From positions 1 through 64,000 of the forward strand of contig CAYTGR010000015.1 of NCBI GenBank assembly GCA_964437445.1: a stretch of DNA of 64,000 nucleotides, given 5' to 3'. Position 1 is the first letter of the stretch. Each line of letters opens with the position of its first letter. The translations under genes were made by a program, and so were the position numbers. The notes beneath the pieces were generated by a model, which did not search any database, was not told where the DNA came from, and saw nothing but the letters and a program-made list of their open reading frames with translations. The stretch is from CAYTGR01 sp964437445. GTDB taxonomy: Bacteria > Chloroflexota > Anaerolineae > B4-G1 > SLSP01. Shown in pieces: positions 52,395 to 60,668 of this stretch.

Positions 52395-53795
52395 TCAGGA
52401 AGGCGGCGGGCCTCCCTGCAATTGCCGGATGGCCCATGCTGCGGTAGCCGAGAGCGTGGCTCCCAATGGCGTCTGGCGATGATCGCTCTGCCGCATTTGC
52501 TCCAGAGCCGGGAGCGCACGAGGGTCGTGCAGCCACCCCAGCGCCCGGCCCGCCTCACGGGCCACCACGCTGTCCTCATCCTGTAAAGCGGTACAGAGCG
52601 GTTCCAGGGCCCGTGCATCGCGCGACCGCCCCAACGAGCGGGCCGCGGCCCGGCGCACGGTCGCTTCCCCATCCTGTAGCGCCAACACCAGCGGTATCAC
52701 CACCTGTGGGTCACCGCTGAAGCCTAAATACCAGGCCGCCGTAGCTCGTACGGTTGCCTCTACATCGTGCAGGGCGGCCGTGAGCGGCCCGGTGGCCTGC
52801 GGATCGCCCAGTTGCCCCAATACCTCCGCCACGACCTGGCGCAATGCGGGCTGGGGGGCAGCGTGCAATTGGCGGCAAAGTGGCGCCAGCACCGGTGTCC
52901 CGATCTGGATCAGCGCCCGGGCTGCGATCCATTTGACCTTGAGCAGGGCGGCGATGAGCGGTTCCACCGCCTGCGCGTCGCCGATGTCCCCCAAAGCCCA
53001 GGCCGCCGCAGCCTGCACGTCTGCCGCTTCATCTTCCTGCAACGCTACCATCAAAGACTCTACCGCTCGCTGATCGCGGATGCGGGCCAGGGCCAGCGCA
53101 GCCGCGGCCCGCTCGGATGCAGTTTCGTCCAGCAGCGTCTCAATCAGCGCTTGCACCGCCCGGGTGTCCCCCAGGTGTCCTAACGCCCGGATGGCCGAGA
53201 GCCGGATCCAGCGGTCCCCGTACTCCAGCACGTTCAGCAAGGCGTTGACCGCGCGCTCATCCTCAAAAAAACTCAACTCCCAGGCGGCCGAGGCCCGCAA
53301 CTGCCGTTCGCCCGTTTGCAGGGTAGCTACCAGCTCCTCCAACCGCTCCGGGGTGAATGTCTTGGACGGCAAATGGAAAAGGTTGTGCAGCGCTGCCTTT
53401 TGCTGCGCCAACGGCAATGTTTTGCCGTGCCGGCGCAACACCCATTCCACCGCGGCCAGCAGTTCCAGCGGACCAAACGGCTTGACGAGGTAACCATCTA
53501 TGGCTGTCAGTTCTGGTGGCCAGGACTTGTCGGCCTGATAGGCCCGGGCTGTGATAATCAACACCGGCAGGTCGCAGAGCACATCGTCCGATTGCAGGCG
53601 CCGGTAAAATTCCCACCCATCCAGCTGGGGGCGCATCAGATCCTGGGTGAGCAGATCCACCGGCTCGGCGTGCAGAATCGCCCATGCTTCTGCGCTCTCA
53701 GTGGTCCAGCGATGCTCGTAACCAACCGGCTGCAGGATCAAATGAATGAGCTCCAGCATGCCAGGGTCGTCGTCCAGGCTTAGAATTCGGATCAT
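52395..53795 (-). CDS. Response-regulator receiver fused to HEAT repeats
   Basis: A 466-residue protein. Residues 1-125 are a receiver: SLDDDPG acidic cluster, phospho-acceptor D52 in TQDLMRPQLDG, and K in GYLVKPFG. From about 155 to 460 it is built of about ten HEAT/PBS-lyase-like repeats of roughly 31 residues (AVNALLNVLEYGDRWIRLSA, AVQALIETLLDETASERAAA and similar, each with a buried A-W/R-ALG turn). HEAT arrays bind proteins or, in phycobilisome lyases, attach chromophores; here they are the output module, so phosphorylation would gate a protein-protein contact. It has its own promoter and is divergent from the aminotransferase leader. Confidence 0.88.
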   Translation of the reverse strand: MIRILSLDDDPGMLELIHLILQPVGYEHRWTTESAEAWAILHAEPVDLLTQDLMRPQLDGWEFYRRLQSDDVLCDLPVLIITARAYQADKSWPPELTAIDGYLVKPFGPLELLAAVEWVLRRHGKTLPLAQQKAALHNLFHLPSKTFTPERLEELVATLQTGERQLRASAAWELSFFEDERAVNALLNVLEYGDRWIRLSAIRALGHLGDTRAVQALIETLLDETASERAAAALALARIRDQRAVESLMVALQEDEAADVQAAAAWALGDIGDAQAVEPLIAALLKVKWIAARALIQIGTPVLAPLCRQLHAAPQPALRQVVAEVLGQLGDPQATGPLTAALHDVEATVRATAAWYLGFSGDPQVVIPLVLALQDGEATVRRAAARSLGRSRDARALEPLCTALQDEDSVVAREAGRALGWLHDPRALPALEQMRQSDHRQTPLGATLSATAAWAIRQLQGGPPPS

Positions 53796-53843
53796 CGCCC
53801 CACTCCTTGACTCCTGACCCCCTTACGGCCCCAGTACTTTTTC

Positions 53844-53871
53844 AGTATAGAACAGCTTGGGGGCAAGTCAA
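53844..53871 (-). promoter_or_regulatory. Promoter of the receiver-HEAT gene
   Basis: Minus strand: TTGACT (53871-53866), 16 bases, TATACT (53849-53844). About 50 bases before the ATG. Confidence 0.7.
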
Positions 53872-53929
53872 ACTTTCCTTTTGGAACAAGGTCACGGAAC
53901 CTGCCTCGCCGCTTGTGACGAATGACAGA

Positions 53930-53958
53930 TTGACTTTCATCCAAAGTAGCCCTACAAT
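53930..53958 (+). promoter_or_regulatory. Promoter of the aminotransferase leader
   Basis: TTGACT (53930-53935), 17 bases, TACAAT (53953-53958). Transcription would begin near 53965, 165 bases before the aminotransferase ATG, and would pass through a terminator hairpin first. Confidence 0.75.
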
Positions 53959-53973
53959 GAAACTGGACCGGAA

Positions 53974-54078
53974 ATGAAAATCCATATGGGGTGGTGGCTC
54001 GCGTTGATCCTTTTGTGCGGGCGGGGGCTAATAGCCCTTGCCCGGTTAGCTTTACCTGTTCATACCCTGCCAGGGTAG
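53974..54078 (+). CDS. Candidate 34-codon leader peptide with tandem Trp codons
   Basis: An ATG at 53974, about nine bases after the predicted transcription start, opens a 34-codon frame beginning MKIHMGWWLALILLCGRG. Two adjacent TGG codons lie at 53992-53997 and the TAG stop (54076-54078) falls in the loop of the terminator at 54063-54097. The peptide is hydrophobic in its first half. No convincing ribosome-binding site precedes the ATG (only GGACCGG), so translation may be leaderless, start at the second ATG (53986), or not occur. It could be a leader peptide of an attenuator; chance is the alternative. Confidence 0.35.
   Translation: MKIHMGWWLALILLCGRGLIALARLALPVHTLPG
54019..54043 (+). 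promoter_or_regulatory. Leader hairpin upstream of the terminator
   Basis: GGGCGGGGGCT (54019-54029) pairs with AGCCCTTGCCC (54033-54043): 11 pairs including two G-U, with the tiny loop AAT. It lies inside the candidate leader peptide, between the Trp codons and the terminator, and could act as a pause hairpin. Confidence 0.5.
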
Positions 54079-54097
54079 CTCCTGGCAGGGTATTTTT
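54063..54097 (+). terminator. Intrinsic terminator (attenuator) inside the aminotransferase leader
   Basis: TACCCTGCCAGG (54063-54074) and CCTGGCAGGGTA (54081-54092) form a perfect 12-base-pair stem with loop GTAGCT, followed directly by TTTTT (54093-54097). It stands between a good promoter and the gene start at 54130, with no gene ending before it, so it is placed to control read-through into the aminotransferase. Confidence 0.88.
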
Positions 54098-54129
54098 GTC
54101 CAACATATTCAGGTTCAGGAGGTAAACCC

Positions 54130-55359
<1,230 letters not shown>

Positions 55360-55382
55360 CCATGCGCCGGACTTGCCCAGCA

Positions 55383-55418
55383 AGCGCCGGCCCCGGTCTT
55401 TGGACCGGGGCCGGCGCT
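55383..55418. terminator. Sixteen-base-pair hairpin between convergent genes
   Basis: AGCGCCGGCCCCGGTC (55383-55398) pairs perfectly with GACCGGGGCCGGCGCT (55403-55418), loop TTTG. It lies between the aminotransferase stop and the convergent transglycosylase stop; no T-run, but strong enough to stop or protect both transcripts. Confidence 0.7.
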
Positions 55419-55423
55419 CTCAC

Positions 55424-56203
55424 TCAAGGGGTAACCCATTGCCCCTGGTCTTCCAGGCAGAGCCAGAGCCCAACCTGGTAGACCGCGCCATCGTCTTCAG
55501 TCCATTGAGCGACCAGGGCCGTGGGCGGTGCCGTTTCAGGGATGACTATTGCCCCTTCAGGCGTTTGGTTCCGCTCCCCGAAATAGAAGACATCATCGCG
55601 CGCCGAGTCCGCAATCCAGATCGGGCCGCGCAGGGCCGGGTCCAGCACCGCAAAATAGGCCGTCCAATGTGCCGTCTCCTCCAGGCCCCGCCGCAGGACG
55701 ACGGCCCGCGCATAGTCACGCAGGATGGTCGTGGCAAAATAGCGGGGTCGTCGCAGGTGGATCTGATCCCAACCGGCATTATAGGCCGCCAGCGAGTTGA
55801 AGATATCCCCTTGGCCCTGCTGGATGATGATGGTCAGCGTCCGGGTGCCCCAAAATAGATTCAACCAGGGGTCCATCAATTCATCACGGGTTGGCCGCCA
55901 GGTAAAACCGGCCTCATAGGGCATCACCTGCATCAGCCCTACCGACCCGCCCGGGCCGATCGCATCTGCATTGCCCCGCGATTCCTGCCAGATCAAGGCC
56001 GCCAGGAAATCAGGATCCAACGAGCGGCGTTCGGCCTCCTGCTGGATGAGCCAATCCCAGCGTTGCACTTTGTAATTCCAGTAGGGCGAAAGTAGAGGAG
56101 GGGCCTGTGCCGGGGGCTTAGCGGCCGACACCCAAACGGGGATCAAGCTCAATACCAGAGCCAGGAGGCCGCACCAAGCCAGATGTAGACGCCGGGATCT
56201 CAT
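55424..56203 (-). CDS. Lytic murein transglycosylase (SLT domain), exported
   Basis: A 259-residue protein with a signal peptide (RRLHLAWCGLLALVLSLIPVWVSAAK, cleavage near residue 27; printed here only as landmark ends RRLH and VSAAK). The SLT fold follows: catalytic E74 in AALIWQESRGNADAIG, GSVGLMQVMP, LFWGTRTL and NSLAAYNAGW. It cleaves peptidoglycan between MurNAc and GlcNAc to give anhydro-muropeptides. The last 80 residues (PIWIADSARDDVFYFG onward) form an extra domain of unknown role. It has its own near-consensus promoter. Confidence 0.9.
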   Translation of the reverse strand: MRSRRLHLAWCGLLALVLSLIPVWVSAAKPPAQAPPLLSPYWNYKVQRWDWLIQQEAERRSLDPDFLAALIWQESRGNADAIGPGGSVGLMQVMPYEAGFTWRPTRDELMDPWLNLFWGTRTLTIIIQQGQGDIFNSLAAYNAGWDQIHLRRPRYFATTILRDYARAVVLRRGLEETAHWTAYFAVLDPALRGPIWIADSARDDVFYFGERNQTPEGAIVIPETAPPTALVAQWTEDDGAVYQVGLWLCLEDQGQWVTP

Positions 56204-56292
56204 GCAGTTTTACCTCTATCCGGTAATGCCGCCCGCCCTGCAAAATGACTTCTCGCTTGGACCTGGGGACATAACAGCATCAAGACACAACC

Positions 56293-56321
56293 ATGATACA
56301 AGATTGTGATGGATTTGTCAA
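56293..56321 (-). promoter_or_regulatory. Promoter of the lytic transglycosylase gene
   Basis: Minus strand: TTGACA (56321-56316), 17 bases, TATCAT (56298-56293). About 90 bases before the ATG. Confidence 0.78.
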
Positions 56322-56344
56322 GCCGGCAAAATATCCATCAAAAA

Positions 56345-57580
56345 TTAAACTTCCCCAGGTTCGGTGGTGAAAATTGCGTTAGCCTCTTCCAGAAAAGCCG
56401 GTAAATCTGCCTCAGCATGGCCCCGGGCGAGCAAATAACGTTCCAGGAGATGGGCCGGAGTTAAAGCCTCAGGGTTCAACCCCTCCAACCGGTCACGGGT
56501 GGCACGTTCCACCTCGCGGTTGATTTGGGTGAAGAACGCGCCGACCAACAGGGGGGCCAGATCACCGTCGCGCAGCTGCGGTTCCTGCTCCGGCAACAGC
56601 TGGACAATAAGCCGGACAACGGCTCCGGTCAGCTCGCGCCCCGCGACCGCCTGCTGCACTGCCGCGACCGGATCAGGTTCTCCTCGTGCATCCACCCGGA
56701 GGGTGTGAAACGGCCGCGCCGGGAGTTCCACATAGCGCCACTCAGTTGCCCCGCGCTGCACTTCCACCCAGCAAAAACCCTTTGGCTGCCGCTCCTCGCC
56801 AAAATCCACCCGCTCCAGGCTGCCGGCATAGACCACCGGCGGCGTGTTTTGCGGGTTGAGATTCTGGTGTTGGTGGATATGTCCCAGGGCCACGTAGTCC
56901 CACACCGGCTCCACCAGCGCCGAGAGCGGCACGGTGACATCACGTCCCACCATGATGGAGCGCTCCGAACCCCAATGGGCGCTTTCTACCGAGAAGTGGC
57001 CCAGCAGGACTGCCGGGAGTGTGGGGTCCACCTCCTGCGCCAGCTGCTGGATCAGCCCCACAACCGCCCCGGTGACCTCTTTGTCCAGGGCTTCCTGGCT
57101 CAGGCGACGGTACTGCTCCTGTGTCAGCAAACGCTGGCGGACCGGATAGGGGAGTGTTGCCACCTGCAATGGCCCATGGCGCGTCTCCAGGCGGTGCAGG
57201 CCGGCCTGCGCGGCAACCGTGACATGAGGGACGGCCAGCGTATCAAAAATCTCCACGCTGGAGGCCCGCTGCCGCATCACCGGGATATCGTGGTTCCCCA
57301 CCAGCAGCACGGTGGGGATGCCCGCTGCGGAAAGCTGCCGGATCCGGCGGGCGAACTCGCGCTGGTGGGTTGGGTCGGGGTCGCGTGTGCGGAAGGCGTC
57401 GCCGGCGAAGAGCACCGCGTCGGCTTCGTGCTCCATCGCATAAGCCACCACCTCATCCAGTCGCCGCAGGAAATCCACCACGCGCAGATTCAGCCCCGTT
57501 TCGGGGTCCAGCCGCCCGTAGTTTTCCATGCCGATGTGCAGGTCGGCAAAATGAAGCAGGCGAAGGGAATGGCTGCTCAT
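56345..57580 (-). CDS. sbcD: DNA double-strand break nuclease subunit SbcD (Mre11-like)
   Basis: A 411-residue metallophosphoesterase. The five phosphoesterase motifs are present: HFADLHIG, FAGDAFRTRDP, LVGNHDIPVM, LGHFSVESAH and LGHIHQHQ. After about residue 290 comes the capping region typical of SbcD. With SbcC, an ABC-type coiled-coil ATPase, it opens hairpins and protein-blocked DNA ends. No sbcC is found in the window; the gene is followed by the convergent-side promoter of the transglycosylase, so the partner must be elsewhere. The start is ATG with AAGGAGCG upstream. Confidence 0.92.
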   Translation of the reverse strand: MSSHSLRLLHFADLHIGMENYGRLDPETGLNLRVVDFLRRLDEVVAYAMEHEADAVLFAGDAFRTRDPDPTHQREFARRIRQLSAAGIPTVLLVGNHDIPVMRQRASSVEIFDTLAVPHVTVAAQAGLHRLETRHGPLQVATLPYPVRQRLLTQEQYRRLSQEALDKEVTGAVVGLIQQLAQEVDPTLPAVLLGHFSVESAHWGSERSIMVGRDVTVPLSALVEPVWDYVALGHIHQHQNLNPQNTPPVVYAGSLERVDFGEERQPKGFCWVEVQRGATEWRYVELPARPFHTLRVDARGEPDPVAAVQQAVAGRELTGAVVRLIVQLLPEQEPQLRDGDLAPLLVGAFFTQINREVERATRDRLEGLNPEALTPAHLLERYLLARGHAEADLPAFLEEANAIFTTEPGEV

Positions 57581-57617
57581 CCTACTCGCTCCTTTGAAAA
57601 TAGAACCAGTTTAAAAA

Positions 57618-57667
57618 GTGAGCAGAGAGCAGAAAGTAGAAGTTCTTGTTTCCTGCTCACGGCTCAC
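57618..57667. repeat. Imperfect GTGAGC...GCTCAC hairpin repeat, copy 1
   Basis: CCTGCTCACGGCTCAC (57652-57667) is identical to the right arm of the element at 62136-62178; the left arm here (57618-57633) is diverged. A dispersed intergenic hairpin repeat. Confidence 0.6.
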
Positions 57668-57670
57668 AGG

Positions 57671-57697
57671 TTTGTAGTCAAGCGCTTCAGCGCCGTT
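57671..57697. repeat. Palindromic repeat (TTTGTAGT family), partial copy A
   Basis: TTTGTAGTCAAGCGCTTCAG and CGCCGTT match the left half of the full copy at 57750-57806; the right half is missing. Confidence 0.7.
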
Positions 57698-57749
57698 GAA
57701 AAAGGATGAAGGCGGAAGGATGAAATCTTCCTTGAAAAGAGCGCTCTTC

Positions 57750-57806
57750 GTTTGTAGTGAGGTGCTTCAGCGCCGTTTCGCCGCGCTAAAGCGCGGCACT
57801 ACAAGC
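57750..57806. repeat. Palindromic repeat (TTTGTAGT family), full copy B
   Basis: The element is bounded by TTGTAGTG and CACTACAA and contains two small hairpins, GG(C/T)GCTTCAGCGCC and CCGCGCTAAAGCGCGG. It resembles REP/MITE-like palindromes. The same order and orientation recur at 62050-62107. Confidence 0.8.
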
Positions 57807-57838
57807 ACGCTAAAACGCTGGAACGCTACAACGCTAAA
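57806..57838. repeat. Octamer tandem repeat ACGCTNNA, four units
   Basis: Units ACGCTAAA, ACGCTGGA, ACGCTACA, ACGCTAAA are contiguous at 57807-57838. The stop codon of the methyltransferase gene (57826-57828, minus) lies inside the third unit. Confidence 0.8.
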
Positions 57839-59058
57839 TTCGTAGTCAGGCGCTTCAGCGCCGCGAAGCGCTCTCGATAAGGATGGTTGACCTGTTCATC
57901 CGGCAGCGCCAGCCCCATTTCAATCATTTTACGGTTGATAAAGAGGCGGTTTTTGAGATAGACATAAGCCGCCTCGGGCGCTTCAGGCAGCGGGGTGCGC
58001 AACGTGACCTGTTTGCCGCGCACGAATTGCCGGAGATAGGCAGTGGCGGCCTCCACCTGCACGGCCGGGATCAGCACACCCAACAACCGGATCTCGCGCC
58101 CGTCGTCCAATCGTAGCCGCTCCGGCCCGACTACGTCGCGCACCCGGTAGAGCGGCTCAACCGCTTGCTCCGGTGGCTCTGCCAGGGGTTGCAGGTCTTG
58201 AATGGCGGGCCGGTAAGCCGCCGGCCGCAATTCGCCCACACGCTCCGGCCGCTCCACTGTGACCTGGTAGAGCTCAAATAATCCACCATCGGTTTGCAAA
58301 CGCGCCTGAATCAGCGGCAGGTACTCCGGGTTGAGCTCATAGCCGATGGCATTGCGTTCCAGAGCTAACGCGACCTGCGCCGTCGTGCCGCTGCCCAGGA
58401 ACGGATCCAATACAGTCTCCCCCGGTGCCGTGAACATGCGAATCAGGCGGCGCGGCAGCTCCTCTGGAAACATCGCCTCATGGCCTATCTGCCGCGCACC
58501 GCCGAAGGCCCAATGGCCAGCAAAATAAGTTTTCCACTCTTCTTTGGTCAACCGGGCTTTCTCTTTCTGCTCTGGCGTCAGCTGCCGCTTACCCGGTTTC
58601 TTGAACAACAGGATGTACTCGTAATCCAGTTCCACAATTCCGTTGGGGGGGTAAGGGAACGACCCCATCACTACGGCGCCCCCGCTGGTTTCCAACGTCG
58701 TTTTCTTCTGCCAGATGATTGCCCCTAAACTGTCAAAGCCCAGCTGCTCGGCCTGGACGATGAGCTCGGCATGGAGCGGAATGACCTTGTAGCGGCCGAA
58801 CTGCGCCGCCCGCGCAAACTGGTCACCGATGTTGATGCAGAGCCGCCCGCCTGGGAGCAGCACCCGGAAGCACTCCGCCCAGACCCGGTAGAGGTCGGTC
58901 AGGTAACTGTGGAGCGTCTGGCCGTGCCCGATCTGCCCTGGCGCGCCGTAATCTTTGATGGCATAGTAAGGGGGCGACGTGACCACCAGCGCGACACTTG
59001 CGTCGGCGACCTCTGGCATCTGGCGGCTATCGGCCAGGTAAATCCGCGCCTGGCTCAT
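57826..59058 (-). CDS. DNA methyltransferase (TSPPY class) fused to a degenerate SNase-like domain
   Basis: About 410 residues. The methyltransferase is of the beta order: TSPPYY (27-32) first, DPFLGSGTT (218-226) later; TSPPY favours N4-cytosine, N6-adenine possible. Residues 304-403 match the staphylococcal-nuclease fold: RLDDGREIRLLGVLIP, AYLRQFVRGKQVTL, AYVYLKNRLFINRKMIEMGLA. The SNase active site looks lost: DGDT is GPER, the Glu after the PE-type turn is Ala, and the second Arg is missing. GGGGAG precedes the ATG at 59058; the gene overlaps the GNAT gene by four bases. No restriction enzyme is nearby. The last residues come from palindromic and octamer repeats, so the original C-terminus has been rewritten. 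Confidence 0.85.
   Translation of the reverse strand: MSQARIYLADSRQMPEVADASVALVVTSPPYYAIKDYGAPGQIGHGQTLHSYLTDLYRVWAECFRVLLPGGRLCINIGDQFARAAQFGRYKVIPLHAELIVQAEQLGFDSLGAIIWQKKTTLETSGGAVVMGSFPYPPNGIVELDYEYILLFKKPGKRQLTPEQKEKARLTKEEWKTYFAGHWAFGGARQIGHEAMFPEELPRRLIRMFTAPGETVLDPFLGSGTTAQVALALERNAIGYELNPEYLPLIQARLQTDGGLFELYQVTVERPERVGELRPAAYRPAIQDLQPLAEPPEQAVEPLYRVRDVVGPERLRLDDGREIRLLGVLIPAVQVEAATAYLRQFVRGKQVTLRTPLPEAPEAAYVYLKNRLFINRKMIEMGLALPDEQVNHPYRERFAALKRLTTNLAL
57839..57863. repeat. Palindromic repeat (TTTGTAGT family), partial copy C inside a gene
   Basis: TTCGTAGTCAGGCGCTTCAG and CGCCG match the left half of copy B. It lies within the 3' end of the methyltransferase gene and encodes roughly residues 399-407 of it. 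Confidence 0.75.
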
Positions 59059-59468
59059 ATATCGCTCCCCGCTTGCCATTCATAATGGCGCAGCATCATC
59101 CCGGTTGCCCGATGTAGCCCCAGATGTTCGTAAAAAGGTTGCACTTCGGGATCACATAGCAAATCTACCATATAGCAGTCACGCACCTGGTCTAACATCC
59201 GCCGCACCAATTCGGTGCCGATCCCCTGCCCCTGGTATGCCGGCAACACTTCCAGGAACGGGATGTAAGCACTCAACACGTGATCGGTGATCGCCGTGAT
59301 GAAACCAACTACTTGTCCCGTTGCTTCATCCAGTGCCAAAACCACTCTATCGCTCTGCTGCAACAATCGCAAATGGGTCTCCGCCGAGGGAAGATTCGGC
59401 CAGCCGACGAAAAAGCCATACAGGCGCTCCGGCGTCACTCCCACCACCGAGAAAGTGTAGACGATCAA
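59055..59468 (-). CDS. GNAT-family N-acetyltransferase
   Basis: A 137-residue acetyltransferase. The acetyl-CoA loop is in YQGQGIGTELVRRML; the FLEVLPAY strand before it and the VQPFYEHLGLHRATGMML tail are typical. It transfers acetyl from acetyl-CoA to a small amine, nucleotide or protein N-terminus; the acceptor is unknown. The start is TTG at 59468, supported by GAGGT five bases before it. Its stop overlaps the methyltransferase start (ATGA), so the two are translated together. Confidence 0.88.
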   Translation of the reverse strand: MIVYTFSVVGVTPERLYGFFVGWPNLPSAETHLRLLQQSDRVVLALDEATGQVVGFITAITDHVLSAYIPFLEVLPAYQGQGIGTELVRRMLDQVRDCYMVDLLCDPEVQPFYEHLGLHRATGMMLRHYEWQAGSDI

Positions 59469-59536
59469 ACTTACCTCACTGCCGTCCCAAGTAGAGGTTT
59501 GATTGTGGACATTATTAGGATACTACGTACTCTCTA

Positions 59537-59986
59537 TCACAGAGGATATTTTTCTATCGCCGCGAGCTGCGCCACCCGGCGCGCGTGCCGCCCCCCCTGG
59601 AATTGCCCGGCCAGGAACGCCGTCACAATGTCCTCGGCCAGCGCCGCACCCAGGATCCGCCCACCCAGACAGAGGATATTGGCCTGGTTGTGCTCACGCG
59701 CCAGCCGCGCCATCGTCGCGTCGGTGCAGAGCGCCGCCCGCGCCCCGCGCACCTTGTTCGCCGCGATGGAGACGCCAATCCCCGTGCCGCAAACCAAAAT
59801 CCCGAGCTCGTACTCACCGGCCACGACCGCTCGCGCCACCGGCAGCGCATAGGCCGGATAATCCACCGAGACAGCTCCGTCGTGTGTCCCCTGATCAAAG
59901 ACCTCGTGCCCCTGCGCCGTCAGAAACTGCTTCAGATGCTCCTTGAGTGCAAAACCGCCGTGATCCGCGCCGATAATGAGTTTCAC
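59537..59986 (-). CDS. rpiB: Ribose-5-phosphate isomerase B
   Basis: A 149-residue LacAB/RpiB protein of standard length. IGADHGGFALKEHL opens the fold, the catalytic cysteine C66 is in LVCGTGIGVSIAANK, and AREHNQANILCLGGR supplies substrate-binding residues. It interconverts ribose 5-phosphate and ribulose 5-phosphate. It lies 31 bases downstream of ung on the same strand and is probably part of the MFS-ung-rpiB transcript. Confidence 0.95.
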   Translation of the reverse strand: MKLIIGADHGGFALKEHLKQFLTAQGHEVFDQGTHDGAVSVDYPAYALPVARAVVAGEYELGILVCGTGIGVSIAANKVRGARAALCTDATMARLAREHNQANILCLGGRILGAALAEDIVTAFLAGQFQGGRHARRVAQLAAIEKYPL

Positions 59987-60017
59987 TTTGCCGCCCTCCC
60001 CGTCAGCTTGAGTACGA

Positions 60018-60668
60018 TCACCACTGAATAGGCCGACCGCCGTGTTCCATCAAATAACGGTTGGCCGCCGAGAAATGGCCGCAGCCGAAAAAGCCCCGCT
60101 TCGCTGAAAGTGGTGAAGGGTGCACAGTCTCCAGGATCAAATGCCGGGTGGGATTAATCAATGCGCGCTTGGCCTGGGCATAGGCGCCCCACAGCATAAA
60201 GACCAGTCCCTCCCGTTGTTCACTCAAGCTCTGGATGATCTGATCGGTGAGCGCCTGCCAGCCCAATTTCTGGTGGGAGGCGGGTTTGCCCGCCTCTACG
60301 GTCAAGATCGCATTGAGCAAGAGCACGCCCTGCCGGGCCCATCGGGTCAGGTCGGTGGAAAAGGTCTGTTTGACGCCGCCGTATACATCGCGTTCAATCT
60401 CTTTGAAAATATTTTTCAGCGACGGGGGCGCTTTGACGCCTTCCGGCACCGAGAAAGCCAGCCCGTGCGCCTGTCCCGGCCCGTGATAGGGATCCTGTCC
60501 CAGCAGGACCACTTGCACGGCGTCAAACGGCGTCATCTCCAGCGCGTAAAAGATGCGCTCCTGCGGCGGGTAAATCGTCGCCGTGGCCCGCAGCGCCGCG
60601 ACCTGGGCCAATAGCTGCCTGTGATATCCACTTTGCAGCAAAGGAATGTGTGCTATCCAGCTTTCCAT
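60018..60668 (-). CDS. ung: Uracil-DNA glycosylase, family 1
   Basis: A 216-residue Ung of normal length. The water-activating motif is LLGQDPYHGPGQAHGLAFSV (D59), and the minor-groove loop is ETVHPSPLSAKRGF. LLNAILTVEAG lies between. It removes uracil from DNA produced by cytosine deamination or dUTP use. Its ATG directly follows the TAA of the MFS gene, and rpiB comes next. The dCTP deaminase gene 1.5 kb upstream on the same strand makes the dUTP-forming step, a sensible neighbour. Confidence 0.96.
   Translation of the reverse strand: MESWIAHIPLLQSGYHRQLLAQVAALRATATIYPPQERIFYALEMTPFDAVQVVLLGQDPYHGPGQAHGLAFSVPEGVKAPPSLKNIFKEIERDVYGGVKQTFSTDLTRWARQGVLLLNAILTVEAGKPASHQKLGWQALTDQIIQSLSEQREGLVFMLWGAYAQAKRALINPTRHLILETVHPSPLSAKRGFFGCGHFSAANRYLMEHGGRPIQW

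Noticed and set aside
53989..54003. Possible T-box motif (GGGTGGTGGCTCGCG)
   Set aside because: It lacks the ACCGCG core, the distance to the transcription start is too short for a T-box stem I with specifier loop, and it does not pair with the terminator arm.
53792..54106. A 104-residue minus-strand frame across the divergent promoters
   Set aside because: It is antisense to the leader and terminator and crosses both promoters; the sequence looks random.
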